The notes beneath the pieces were generated by a model. The model did no database searches and was not told where the DNA came from. It was given only the letters and a program-made list of their open reading frames with translations. DNA of 64,000 nt from Aliterella atlantica CENA595 (GTDB lineage Bacteria > Cyanobacteriota > Cyanobacteriia > Cyanobacteriales > Chroococcidiopsidaceae): the NCBI RefSeq assembly GCF_000952155.1, contig NZ_JYON01000009.1, positions 62,001-126,000 on the forward strand. The letters run 5' to 3'. The translations under genes and the position numbers were made by a program. Every line of letters starts with the position of its first letter. The first letter of the stretch is position 1. Of the stretch, positions 34,717 to 42,602 are shown piece by piece.

Positions 34717-35489
34717 TCCTCAAATAAATCCATAATTAAATTAGCTAATTCTGCACTAGCACCAATTGGTTCTAGGAGTTGGAGATGAGCAGATGGAAAT
34801 CGGTGGCTTAGTTCTGTGACGTGAGAGGCGATCGCATCTGTTATCCCGCCAGCAAATAGAAAGTATGGCACAATTGCGATCCGCTGACGACCAATATCTA
34901 CTAATTCTTGTACCCTTGTGGCTAATTTTGGCGGTATTGCCCAGTATGCTACTGATGCACCTAGCTCTTTGGCAATTCTTTCTACCGCTACTTTAGCACC
35001 AGGGCGGCGGCTACCATGAGCGAGTAGGATGCTTGCATCTGCTGTATTAGTTGCCCTTTGGCTTGCTAACAGGCGCATTAAATTAGGGTGAGTACCTAAA
35101 TGCGATCGCAAATCTATAGATAATTTTTGCCCAACTATTGCTGTTGCTCGATCTACTTCTTGGGGAATGTCTTCTGTAACGTGAACTCCAGCTAAAAGAA
35201 ATAATGGTACTACTTGAAGGCGATCGTAACCTTCGACTAAAGCGCGATCGCTAAATTCGACGATTTGCTGGTGCAATGGTAGCGAACTTAGTTCTAAGCA
35301 AGCTGTTTCTACTAGGGGTTTTGCTAAATAAGCTAGAGAACTACGAGATTTTAGCCGATTGCTATTATAAAAATTGTTTGCTGCGATCCGCTCTTGATGC
35401 TGGTAAATCAGTTTAGCTAATTCCTCCATTGCAATTTGAGGGCGCGGGTCGCGGCTACCGTGAGACACCAACAGATAAGCAGATGGCAT
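34713..35489 (-). CDS. Sirohydrochlorin chelatase, two-domain CbiX/SirB type
   Basis: A 258-residue class II chelatase that inserts iron (sirohaem) or cobalt (cobalamin) into sirohydrochlorin. Two related halves are visible: LLVSHGSRDPRPQ at about residues 6-18 (metal-binding His10) and ILLAHGSRRPGAKVAVERI at about residues 153-171, each followed by a LQVVPLFLLAGVHVTEDIP-type strand (VPYFLFAGG in the second half). The fused two-domain layout is the long CbiX form. Overlap with cobA by ATGA implies coupled translation. Metal choice cannot be read from sequence; the cobA neighbour fits either pathway. Confidence 0.9.
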   Translation of the reverse strand: MPSAYLLVSHGSRDPRPQIAMEELAKLIYQHQERIAANNFYNSNRLKSRSSLAYLAKPLVETACLELSSLPLHQQIVEFSDRALVEGYDRLQVVPLFLLAGVHVTEDIPQEVDRATAIVGQKLSIDLRSHLGTHPNLMRLLASQRATNTADASILLAHGSRRPGAKVAVERIAKELGASVAYWAIPPKLATRVQELVDIGRQRIAIVPYFLFAGGITDAIASHVTELSHRFPSAHLQLLEPIGASAELANLIMDLFEE

Positions 35490-35653
35490 TTTGTAAGTGT
35501 ATGGCTGTAAGTTTCAACTCAAATATAGTATTTATTATGCGATCGCGTTTTGGCTAACTTTCTGTATATTTTGTATCTATATTTTAGATATTAAAAAGTC
35601 AGCAGGTATTTACCTACTGACTTATGCAATTTTTCGCTAATTAAGTTAGATTA

Positions 35654-35685
35654 ACTGGTCACTGGTCACTGGTCACTGGTCACTG
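35654..35685. repeat. Heptanucleotide tandem repeat (STRR type), ACTGGTC x 4.5
   Basis: Four complete copies of ACTGGTC plus ACTG, ending directly at the Mn-catalase stop codon. A single related copy (AACTGGTCACTGA) lies at 33949-33961 in the last codons of cobA. Seven-base tandem repeats like this are known as STRR elements in filamentous cyanobacteria and vary in copy number between strains. Confidence 0.9.
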
Positions 35686-36378
35686 TTAGTTAGGTTGAGC
35701 TTCACCTACAGGGTCAGCAACGTAGCGGAAAGTGGGTTCGGAGTTCCAAGGACCGCGTTCGTCTTTGCCATTGGATGATAGGTTGTAGTAAATATCAACG
35801 GTTTCATCTGGCTGAATATTGCCAAACATTGGATCTGTTAATTTACCCATTGCATCCAAAGCTTTCATAAACATTTGGGTATGGGAAATCTCTCTTGTTA
35901 ACAAGTGTACGAGCGTCTTTTTTGTACCTTCGTCGGTAGCTAACTTAATTAAAGATTCGTAAGTTTGACGCGCTCCAGCTTCAGCAGCAATATTTGCTCT
36001 TAGATCTCGTACTACATCGCCACCTTCATTTAAATAACTTGCTGTCCAAGTATTACCTTGACTGTCTAGAAAATGCGGACCCATACCGCGTACAGCAAAT
36101 AACGTGCTTTTATAAGCTTCTGTTTGATCGACGTTTTTTGTATGGGATTCAATCATTTTTCCTACCATCTCCAAGTGTCCAAACTCTTCAATGGCAATAT
36201 CTTGGAGCATATCTTTGATGCCTGGATCTTCAACATGAAAAGATTGTACCCAATATTGCAATGCAGCAGAAAGTTCGCCTGTAGCTCCACCGAATTGCTC
36301 TAAAAGTAGTTGAGCAAAACGAGGATCTGCTTCTTTGATATCTACTGTATGGATAGTTTCTTTCTTGTGAAAAAACAT
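35686..36378 (-). CDS. Manganese catalase
   Basis: A 230-residue non-haem catalase that splits hydrogen peroxide at a di-manganese site. Ligand positions are visible in the four-helix bundle: Glu35 (ATGELSAAL), Glu65 and His68 (IAIEEFGHLE), a later Glu in ANIAAEAGARQTYE, and His in LTREISHTQMF. The C-terminal tail after DETVDIYYNLS is of the cyanobacterial type. Length is normal for the short form. The gene is monocistronic by spacing. A 282-bp upstream region precedes it; no clear OxyR or PerR box was recognised. Probable role in desiccation or light-driven peroxide stress, by inference. Confidence 0.92.
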   Translation of the reverse strand: MFFHKKETIHTVDIKEADPRFAQLLLEQFGGATGELSAALQYWVQSFHVEDPGIKDMLQDIAIEEFGHLEMVGKMIESHTKNVDQTEAYKSTLFAVRGMGPHFLDSQGNTWTASYLNEGGDVVRDLRANIAAEAGARQTYESLIKLATDEGTKKTLVHLLTREISHTQMFMKALDAMGKLTDPMFGNIQPDETVDIYYNLSSNGKDERGPWNSEPTFRYVADPVGEAQPN

Positions 36379-36660
36379 AATTCAATTCTCTCTTGTAATG
36401 GATATTAAGTCGGCAGAGGATGAAGTCTATGAGCAATAAATTAAAGCATCACCGAGTGTTCAACAGTAATGCTTGACTTCATTTATGCTAATTGTTGCGC
36501 TCTACACAATCCTATTCCTTAAGAAAGAATTATTTTTTAACTGGATCTATCTAAAGTTTGGGTGGTTTTTGATAATCTTTAATGAAGATAGTTTAAAAAT
36601 ATTTATTTGTACTTTTTGCTAAGTAAAAACTTTTACACCGAATCAGAAAAACTACTTAGA

Positions 36661-37041
36661 TTATTGCTTTTCAGCAGAATATGTATAAAAGTTTTGCAGA
36701 ATACCTACTGTTTGAAAACGATAAAAAGGAACTGCAGGACTAATTGATAAATCAGTACGATAAATACTAAACAGGATAAAGTTTTGTCTTTGGGTAGTTC
36801 TAGCGATAATCTGCTGAATGTGTGGGCGGCTAGAATCAACTATTGCAGCACAGGAGTTACTGACTATACTTGCAAAAGCTTTAGGTACTTGAGGGCAAAC
36901 ATCATCGGTAAGATAAGTTGTTAGTTGTTCGACTGCATACTCCTCATAAGTAGATTTATCGGGGTTAGTTATTGCCATAACTGCACCTAGAACAGCTAAA
37001 ACTAATATACCAATATAACTAAGGGATTTTAAGTCTTTCAT
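36661..37041 (-). CDS. DUF4359 protein, exported or membrane-anchored
   Basis: A 126-residue member of DUF4359, unknown function. One hydrophobic helix lies at about residues 8-24 (YIGILVLAVLGAVMAITNP), a signal peptide or anchor. The rest is soluble: YEEYAVEQLTTYL, DDVCPQ, SNSCAAIVDSSRP and RQNFILFSIYRTDLSIS. Two cysteines (in DDVCPQ and NSCAAI) could form a disulfide outside the cytoplasm. It lies 40 bp after the glycosyltransferase-like gene on the same strand and may share its transcript. The ALGAVMAITNP pattern just before the soluble part is typical of the family as I recall. Confidence 0.8.
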   Translation of the reverse strand: MKDLKSLSYIGILVLAVLGAVMAITNPDKSTYEEYAVEQLTTYLTDDVCPQVPKAFASIVSNSCAAIVDSSRPHIQQIIARTTQRQNFILFSIYRTDLSISPAVPFYRFQTVGILQNFYTYSAEKQ

Positions 37042-37081
37042 ACGATTGAGGATAGCGATCGCTTACACGCCATAAACGCTT

Positions 37082-37705
37082 CTACGGCTTGGTAATAATA
37101 TTTTGCCAGATATGTAAGTCTTCAGGGCGATCTACATCCGCTAAGGTAGGTAAATAGGCAATTTCTAAGTTGAGAGTTTTAGCAATATTAACTGTTTGTT
37201 GCAACACTCGCTCAGTTCCCCAGTCAATGCCAGTAAATAGTTCTGGAATTAAACGTCTTAACCCAATCAAATAATAACCGCCGTCTAAAGCAGGACCGAG
37301 AACTAAATCTCGATCGTGGTTTAATAGCTGAAATGCTTGGTAGATTAACTCAGCTTGCAACTGGGGACAATCGCTACCAATAATTGCTACTAATTCTATC
37401 TTGTTTTGAAAAGCTTCAGCAAGCGCTGTTGCCATCCGACAACCCAAATCGCCTGTACCTTGCGCCACGTACTGCAAATGTTCTCCTAGCCAATTTTGCA
37501 TTAATTGCTGTTCGCCACCAACGAAACGCACTTCTATGGAAATAGGATGAATGCCTTGTAATGCTTTTGCTTGCGACAGCACGTACTCTGTCATTTGCTG
37601 CTGGAGTGTTGCTGCTCCTAGCGCACCTAAAGTTGGTATTAAACGAGTTTTTGTTTTTCCTGGTTCTGGGTAGCGCGTGAAAACAATTAAACGTTGTTGT
37701 GTCAT
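37082..37705 (-). CDS. DUF2064 / TIGR04282-type glycosyltransferase
   Basis: A 207-residue protein with a nucleotide-diphospho-sugar transferase fold. The motifs LIVFTRYPEPGKTKTRLIP (about residues 5-23), GSDCPQL (about 117-123) and LGPALDGGYYLIGL (about 138-151) are those of the family called arsenosugar-biosynthesis glycosyltransferase in TIGRFAM, many members of which have other or unknown roles. No methyltransferase or arsenic gene lies next to it, so the arsenosugar role is not supported by context. Cytoplasmic. Probably co-transcribed with the DUF4359 gene 40 bp downstream. Confidence 0.85.
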   Translation of the reverse strand: MTQQRLIVFTRYPEPGKTKTRLIPTLGALGAATLQQQMTEYVLSQAKALQGIHPISIEVRFVGGEQQLMQNWLGEHLQYVAQGTGDLGCRMATALAEAFQNKIELVAIIGSDCPQLQAELIYQAFQLLNHDRDLVLGPALDGGYYLIGLRRLIPELFTGIDWGTERVLQQTVNIAKTLNLEIAYLPTLADVDRPEDLHIWQNIITKP

Positions 37706-38077
37706 TATTATGGAGTTTGTTATACAGATCGTATCTACAGCATCATATATAAAATCGATTTATATTAATATTTATTTATTAACTGGCACTAAAATACAAG
37801 TTTATGCTGGCAATTTATATTGCCATGTATGCATCTTATTGTTAAAGCTTTTTGACTATTTCACCGGGCAAAAGTATAGCAAGATGGATGTAAAAATAGA
37901 GCAAGCTATTATTGGGAAAAGCTAATAAGCACGTAGAACTAGATAGTCTTGTTCAGTTTAATAAAATATTTATTAACAGTAATATTAAATGCGTACTTGT
38001 TTAAATGATAGGGTGATTTGGGACACTGAGAACGTAAAATGTAGTAGCTTTGATAAGGTCTTAGCGAAAAACAAAGC
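37706..38077. other. Intergenic region without recognised features
   Basis: 372 bp between the divergent DUF2064 and pgl genes. It is AT-rich. One short ORF (37677-37925, plus strand, 82 codons) overlaps the DUF2064 start on the other strand and has no family resemblance or protein-like composition, so it is not called. I see no tRNA, hairpin terminator or repeat here. It probably holds the two divergent promoters. Confidence 0.5.
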
Positions 38078-38812
38078 ATGAAAAAAATAGTAGAAGTTTT
38101 ACCGGATGTAGAGGCACTGATCGAACGAGCGCGCGTCGTTACCTTAGAAAAAATTAATACAGCGATTGCCGAAAGAGGAGTATGTACAATTGCTTTATCA
38201 GGTGGTGGTACGCCAAAACCATTGTATGAAGCGATCGCCCAGCAAAAATTGCCTTGGGATAAGATCCATATATTCTGGGGAGACGAACGCTACGTACCAG
38301 CAGATGACCCCGAAAGCAATCAACTCATGGCGCGTACAGCTTGGCTCGATCGAGTCGATATTCCTGCTAGCAACATTCATCCTATGCCTACAGATAAAGC
38401 AGATCCAGCAGTAGCAGCTAGCAAGCACGAACGGGAGTTGCAAGAATTTTTTCAAGTAGCACCAGGAGAATTTCCGCTCTTCGATATAATTTTGCTGGGG
38501 ATAGGAGATGACGGACACACAGCATCTTTATTTCCGCATACAGAAGCGTTAAAAGTAAGCGATCGCTTAGTTACAGTCGGCAATAAAGACGGACAACCCC
38601 GCATTACCTTTACCTATCCATTAATCAATCAAGCTCGTTATGTAATGTTTGTAGTTGCAGGTGCAAGCAAAAAGCCAGCACTAGCAGAGATTTTTGCCCC
38701 CAATGGAGATGCATCTACTTACCCCAGTAGATTGATTCAACCGCAAGGCGAACTGTGGTGGCTGTTAGATCGAGCGGCGGGTGAAGATTTGCGATCGGAG
38801 AATTTGCCTTAA
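38078..38812 (+). CDS. pgl: 6-phosphogluconolactonase
   Basis: A 244-residue enzyme of the DevB/Pgl type that hydrolyses 6-phosphogluconolactone, the second step of the oxidative pentose phosphate pathway. Visible motifs: TIALSGGGTPKPLYEAI (about residues 37-53), IFWGDERYVPADDPESN (about 65-81), FDIILLGIGDDGHTASLFPHT (around residue 140), and ARYVMFVVAGASK near the C-terminus. Length matches the family. Cytoplasmic. It stands alone with no zwf or opcA neighbour in the window. Confidence 0.95.
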   Translation: MKKIVEVLPDVEALIERARVVTLEKINTAIAERGVCTIALSGGGTPKPLYEAIAQQKLPWDKIHIFWGDERYVPADDPESNQLMARTAWLDRVDIPASNIHPMPTDKADPAVAASKHERELQEFFQVAPGEFPLFDIILLGIGDDGHTASLFPHTEALKVSDRLVTVGNKDGQPRITFTYPLINQARYVMFVVAGASKKPALAEIFAPNGDASTYPSRLIQPQGELWWLLDRAAGEDLRSENLP

Positions 38813-38922
38813 AATAGTTATTTCTCTTTGCTTTTGATTGGCTCAGGTTAAAACTGAGATGGGTAAAAGTATCTTTTTCTACCCCAAACTTGTAAAGTAA
38901 TCCTTTTATTCCTATCTGATAT

Positions 38923-39786
38923 ATGATCGTCTGCCCTAACTGCAATCACTCCAACCCCGAAGGCGCACAATCTTGCGAAGCTTGTTATACGCCTTTGCCA
39001 AGTACGACAAATTGCCCTAATTGCGGGGCAGAAGTTCAATCAGATGCTACATTCTGCGGTCAATGTGGCTCTAATCTTACAGAAGCAACAGAAGTAGGAC
39101 ATAGTGGTGTAAATATTATGAGTACAACCGAAGAGACAGAAGTCGGTTTAGGTGGCGCTAATTTTGCTAACGAGCCGGGAGCGACAGAAGTAGAACCAAG
39201 TCTTGCTACTGATGTTTCCTCTCCAACGCCCGATCTGATGGCTCCAGAGCCACTCGTTAAGCCCGACCCTTTAGTTTCTATCATTAATAGAACAGAAGCA
39301 ATGCCCGTCCCTGAGACAGAAGTATCAGCGCCAAACCCAACAATGTCTCAACAACCAAGTTCGCCGCCACCTCCTGAACCTACTATGGCTGCAGAACCGC
39401 CAGCAGCGCCAACACCAGTTGCATCGCCCGCTCCTAGTTCTAAAACGCAACTACAATTACAAATAGCTAGGCTTTTGCACGTCCAGACAGATACATTAAT
39501 TGAATTACCGCCCAATTTATCAGTAATTCATATCGGCAAGCCCAACGATCGCATACCGCCAGATGTTGATGTAGCAGGTTTTCCCAATTCCGAAATCGTC
39601 TCGCGGGTTCATGCTGACATTCGCGTAGAAAGCGATGCCTATTATATTGAAGATGTAGGCAGTGCTAATGGCACGTACATAAATAACTTACCTTTATCAT
39701 TAGGCAACCGCCATCGCTTACGCGCAGGCGATCGCATTGCTCTTGGTAAGGGAGATTTAGTCACCTTCATATTCCAAGTTTCTTAG
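38923..39786 (+). CDS. Double zinc-ribbon and FHA-domain protein
   Basis: A 287-residue signalling protein. Order: two zinc ribbons (Cys4, Cys7, Cys18, Cys21 and Cys31, Cys34, Cys45, Cys48), a 16-residue repeat region (about 55-102) with the motif A/E-T-E-V-G repeated three times plus a fourth ETEV at 131-134, a Pro/Ala-rich linker (about 100-180), and a C-terminal FHA domain (about 200-285; SEIVSRVHADI, DVGSANGTYINNLPL). FHA domains bind phosphothreonine, so the Thr-Glu-Val repeats are candidate kinase targets and internal ligands. A second FHA gene follows after 27 bp in the same direction. No membrane segment. Function otherwise unknown. Confidence 0.88.
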   Translation: MIVCPNCNHSNPEGAQSCEACYTPLPSTTNCPNCGAEVQSDATFCGQCGSNLTEATEVGHSGVNIMSTTEETEVGLGGANFANEPGATEVEPSLATDVSSPTPDLMAPEPLVKPDPLVSIINRTEAMPVPETEVSAPNPTMSQQPSSPPPPEPTMAAEPPAAPTPVASPAPSSKTQLQLQIARLLHVQTDTLIELPPNLSVIHIGKPNDRIPPDVDVAGFPNSEIVSRVHADIRVESDAYYIEDVGSANGTYINNLPLSLGNRHRLRAGDRIALGKGDLVTFIFQVS

Positions 39787-39813
39787 CCCTTTCGCGCGAT
39801 AACATACTGGCAA

Positions 39814-40158
39814 GTGATTACATTAATGCTTTTGCATCCGCAGAATTCTACGCCAATGCAGAGTTGGAAATTTGAGGACAAATCTCTGATTCGCATTGGC
39901 AGGGCAACAGATAATGAAGTTGTCCTATATAGTTCTGTAGTTTCGCGCCTGCACTTAGAACTGCGGGAAAGTAACGGAAAATGGGAACTTATTAGTCGGG
40001 GTGCAAATGGAACTTTTGTCGGTGATGAGCGAATTTCTCAAGTGCCAGTTGTAGACGGTACAATCGTGCGAATTGCACCTACAGGACCGAAAATTCAGAT
40101 TCGATTGGGGGATGTAGCGAGCGCTGAAGAAAAGGCAGCGACGAAAGAGAGCAATTAG
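39814..40158 (+). CDS. Small FHA-domain protein, GTG start
   Basis: A 114-residue protein that is essentially one FHA phosphothreonine-binding domain: WKFEDKSLIRIGRATDNEVV (about residues 18-37), SSVVSRLHLELRE with the SxxH-type binding loop, and GANGTFVGDERI. It starts at GTG 39814; the ATG at 39826 would cut into the first beta strand (ITLMLLHP), so GTG is preferred. It lies 27 bp after the zinc-ribbon FHA gene, so the two are probably made together. A strong hairpin terminator follows at 40180. Confidence 0.87.
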   Translation: MITLMLLHPQNSTPMQSWKFEDKSLIRIGRATDNEVVLYSSVVSRLHLELRESNGKWELISRGANGTFVGDERISQVPVVDGTIVRIAPTGPKIQIRLGDVASAEEKAATKESN

Positions 40159-40179
40159 GCTAAAAGCAAGAATGTTCCC

Positions 40180-40215
40180 AGCGGTAGATGCGATCGCGTC
40201 TACCGCTTATTTTAT
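40180..40215 (+). terminator. Terminator of the FHA gene pair, with HIP1 in the stem
   Basis: AGCGGTAGA at 40180-40188 pairs with TCTACCGCT at 40199-40207. The interior is GCGATCGC (a HIP1 octamer), itself self-complementary, so the whole forms one long hairpin, followed by TATTTTAT. It begins 21 bp after the stop of the small FHA gene. Confidence 0.8.
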
Positions 40216-40272
40216 CTAGGAACCATAACAAATCCCTAGCTGTCTCACTTATCAGTCAATGTCCGTGAAGTT

Positions 40273-40665
40273 ATGAACGTGCAGAAATTAGGTAAAGTAT
40301 TTGGGTTGGGAATTGGTTTTACTTTGGCGTTAGGTTCGGCAGCATTTGCAGATCAATGTGCGTACATTACAAAGCAGCAAGCGATCGCGGCTGTATCGCG
40401 CCTAGAAAAAGGTCAAACTATGTATAAATTGTGCGAACCTTGTGGAGATAAAGTACCCCAAGCAGTGAAAATAAATTCTGTCAGTGCTGGTACTGTCGGC
40501 TATGAAAATTTTTGGGGAGTATATGTCAACGAGCAAAATATCGACCTTGCCTACACTTATGTCGATACAACTAGCAATAAAGATAGAAAAGTAAACTTGG
40601 CAACTCTGGCTCGGTGTCCGGCACAGGATGTTAGCCGTTTTATATTCTTATCTAAGCGCAGATAA
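40273..40665 (+). CDS. Small secreted four-cysteine protein, unknown function
   Basis: A 130-residue protein with a clear signal peptide (about residues 1-27, GLGIGFTLALGSAAFA before DQCAY). The mature part has four cysteines: Cys29, Cys54 and Cys57 in KLCEPCGD, and Cys114 in LARCPAQ. The pattern suggests two disulfides or a metal-binding CxxC in the periplasm. I recall the CEPCGD motif in other uncharacterised bacterial proteins but know no function. The C-terminus is a beta-rich stretch with VDTTSNKDRKVNLATLARC. It stands alone, 114 bp after the FHA gene and its terminator, and converges on the HAD gene. Confidence 0.75.
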   Translation: MNVQKLGKVFGLGIGFTLALGSAAFADQCAYITKQQAIAAVSRLEKGQTMYKLCEPCGDKVPQAVKINSVSAGTVGYENFWGVYVNEQNIDLAYTYVDTTSNKDRKVNLATLARCPAQDVSRFIFLSKRR

Positions 40666-40693
40666 CGTTAGAGCTTACGCCCCTAATTAAGAT

Positions 40694-41461
40694 TTAAGTT
40701 TTAATACAAGCTCTTACGTCTTCCAGGGTGATGTAGTCACCAGGTTTAGCGCGGCTGCGGTTAGCAATTATCCGCATTGGTGAGTTCGGTTCGCCTAAAT
40801 CCGATACCACAAGTAAGGCTTCGCTCAAATCTTCGTGTTTGCTGTAGGTGCTAACAGTGACTAGGCAGCGAAATCCTGCGCCGACTGCTGCCATAAGTCC
40901 ATTGTGGGAATCTTCAATTGCTAGCGTGTCTTGGGGCGATAAATTCAATCGCTCTTTAGCTAGCAAATAAATATCCGGTGCGGGCTTTTTTTTCGGTACC
41001 ATATCGCCTGCAAATACATGAAAATGTGCCGCTTGTTCTTTGCCTACAACGAACTCTAATACAGTGCGTACTGATTCTTCAGCCGAAGTTGAAGCTACAA
41101 CCAACGTCCATCCGGCGGCGATCGCTTCCTTGGTCAATCTAGCAATTCCAGGTCGTCCTGGTAAGCGTCCGCCCTTGACCATTTCTTTATAAATATCAGT
41201 TTTACGTAGATGCCACTCGACTAGCATTTTGCTTTGTTTTTCAGCATCGCTAGGCAATCCTGCTTTCTGCACGAAGTTAGGAGTCAATATACTTGCCATC
41301 CGCTCTTTACCACCGCCGATTTGAACTTTTTCGTTGTAATCAGCCTCCGACCACTGTACGGGAAGATTAAATTCTTTAAAAGTCTGGTTAAAAGCTGGTA
41401 GATGTCCGTCGTGTTCTGTATCTGCTAGTACGCCGTCGCAATCAAAAATAATTGCACTCAT
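40694..41461 (-). CDS. HAD-superfamily hydrolase, CbbY/phosphoglucomutase-like
   Basis: A 255-residue HAD hydrolase read from ATG 41461, which has GGAG nine bases upstream; an in-frame ATG six codons earlier (41479) is less likely. Motif 1 is IIFDCDGVLADTE (about residues 4-16), motif 2 is the VVASTS segment, motif 3 the Lys in KKKPAPDIYL, and motif 4 AIEDSHNGLMAAVGAG. The large alpha-helical cap between motifs 1 and 2 is of the CbbY/beta-phosphoglucomutase type. Substrate is probably a sugar phosphate. In rubisco organisms CbbY relatives remove xylulose-1,5-bisphosphate, a possible role here but not shown. The Old Yellow Enzyme gene is next on the same strand, 50 bp upstream. Confidence 0.88.
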   Translation of the reverse strand: MSAIIFDCDGVLADTEHDGHLPAFNQTFKEFNLPVQWSEADYNEKVQIGGGKERMASILTPNFVQKAGLPSDAEKQSKMLVEWHLRKTDIYKEMVKGGRLPGRPGIARLTKEAIAAGWTLVVASTSAEESVRTVLEFVVGKEQAAHFHVFAGDMVPKKKPAPDIYLLAKERLNLSPQDTLAIEDSHNGLMAAVGAGFRCLVTVSTYSKHEDLSEALLVVSDLGEPNSPMRIIANRSRAKPGDYITLEDVRACIKT

Positions 41462-41511
41462 GCTCTTGTCTCCACCCAATTTTTTATTTTTCTCGGTAAC
41501 TAAAATTCAGT

Positions 41512-42591
41512 TTAGACTCGACCGCCGTACTGAACGGGTAATAACTCTTTGGCTGCATCTTTAGTTTGCAATTCTAGCGCAGCATGATAAGACCAGTAAG
41601 GATCGCGTAGCATTTCTCTAGCTAATAGGACTATATCTGCTCTACCGTTGCGAATTATTTCATCGGCTTGCATGGCTTGGGTGATAGAACCAACGGCGGC
41701 TGTTGCTATTTGCGCTTCTTTGCGGATCTTTTCGGCAAATGGTACTTGCCACCCCGCACCAAATGGATAGTTTTTATAGTCACTAGAGTTAAAGCCAGAA
41801 CTGCAATCAATTAGATCTACGCCTTCGGCTTTGAGCTTTTTCGATAGTTCTACTGAGTCGTCAATTGTCCAACCGCCTTCTACCCAGTCATAACAAGATA
41901 AACGAGCAGTTAAAGGTAAGCGATCGCTCCATACTTCTCTAACGGCGCGAGTTGTCTCTACTACAAAGCGGATTCTATTTTCAAAACTACCGCCATATTC
42001 ATCTGTGCGTTTGTTAGATAACGGCGAATAAAAACTATGTGCTAAATATCCGTGAGCAAAGTGCAATTCTAACCACTCATATCCAGCTTCTAAGGCGCGG
42101 AGGGCTGCGGAACGAAAAGCAGTTTGCACTTCCTGAATATCTTGATGCGTCATTTCTTTAGGAACGCGCCAAAGTTCGCCGCCAAATGCGATCGCGCTTG
42201 GTGCTACTGTTTCCCATCCACCTTCTTCATCTTTGAGGGAATTATCGCCCTCCCAAGGACGGGCGGCGCTACCTTTTCTCCCTGCATGAGCAATTTGAAT
42301 TGCTGGTACTGCTCCATGCTCTTTGATAAATTTGGTCATGCGGTAATGGGGTTCGATATGTTTGTCTGCCCAAATACCCAAGTCTCCAGGAGAAATTCGC
42401 CCTCTTGCTTCTACCGCAGTAGCTTCAGCTATAACTAACCCTGCTCCGCCAACAGCGCGAGAACCGAGATTAACTAAATGCCAATCGTTAGGTACGCCGT
42501 CTTCGGCGCTGTATTGGCACATGGGAGAAACACCGATGCGGTTGCGGAGAGTAATGTCTTTGAGTTGATAAGGGTCAAATAATTGTGGCAT
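41512..42591 (-). CDS. Old Yellow Enzyme family NADH:flavin oxidoreductase (YqjM-like)
   Basis: A 359-residue FMN enzyme that reduces activated C=C bonds of enals, enones and similar electrophiles. The start is ATG 42591, with AAGGA 7-8 nt upstream, giving MPQLFDPYQLKDITLRNRIG; nine upstream in-frame codons are unlikely. Visible: MCQYSAEDGVPNDWHLVNLG (FMN site, YqjM Cys/Tyr region), IQIAHAGRKGSAARPWEGD, the substrate-binding His/His in WLELHFAHGYLAHSFYSPLSN-like sequence, and ARLSCYDWVEGG. It starts 11 bp after the MDR gene stop and is downstream of it in a MerR-linked operon, fitting detoxification of reactive carbonyls. Confidence 0.93.
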   Translation of the reverse strand: MPQLFDPYQLKDITLRNRIGVSPMCQYSAEDGVPNDWHLVNLGSRAVGGAGLVIAEATAVEARGRISPGDLGIWADKHIEPHYRMTKFIKEHGAVPAIQIAHAGRKGSAARPWEGDNSLKDEEGGWETVAPSAIAFGGELWRVPKEMTHQDIQEVQTAFRSAALRALEAGYEWLELHFAHGYLAHSFYSPLSNKRTDEYGGSFENRIRFVVETTRAVREVWSDRLPLTARLSCYDWVEGGWTIDDSVELSKKLKAEGVDLIDCSSGFNSSDYKNYPFGAGWQVPFAEKIRKEAQIATAAVGSITQAMQADEIIRNGRADIVLLAREMLRDPYWSYHAALELQTKDAAKELLPVQYGGRV

Positions 42592-42602
42592 CTGCTTTTT
42601 CC

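Noticed and set aside
37677-37925. 82-codon plus-strand ORF before pgl
   Set aside because: It overlaps the DUF2064 start on the other strand, has no family resemblance, and its Ile/Tyr/Lys-rich composition looks like AT-rich noise.
42124-42568. Antisense ORFs inside the Old Yellow Enzyme gene and similar ones elsewhere
   Set aside because: They lie wholly inside well-conserved genes and have no recognisable protein features, so they are frame shadows.
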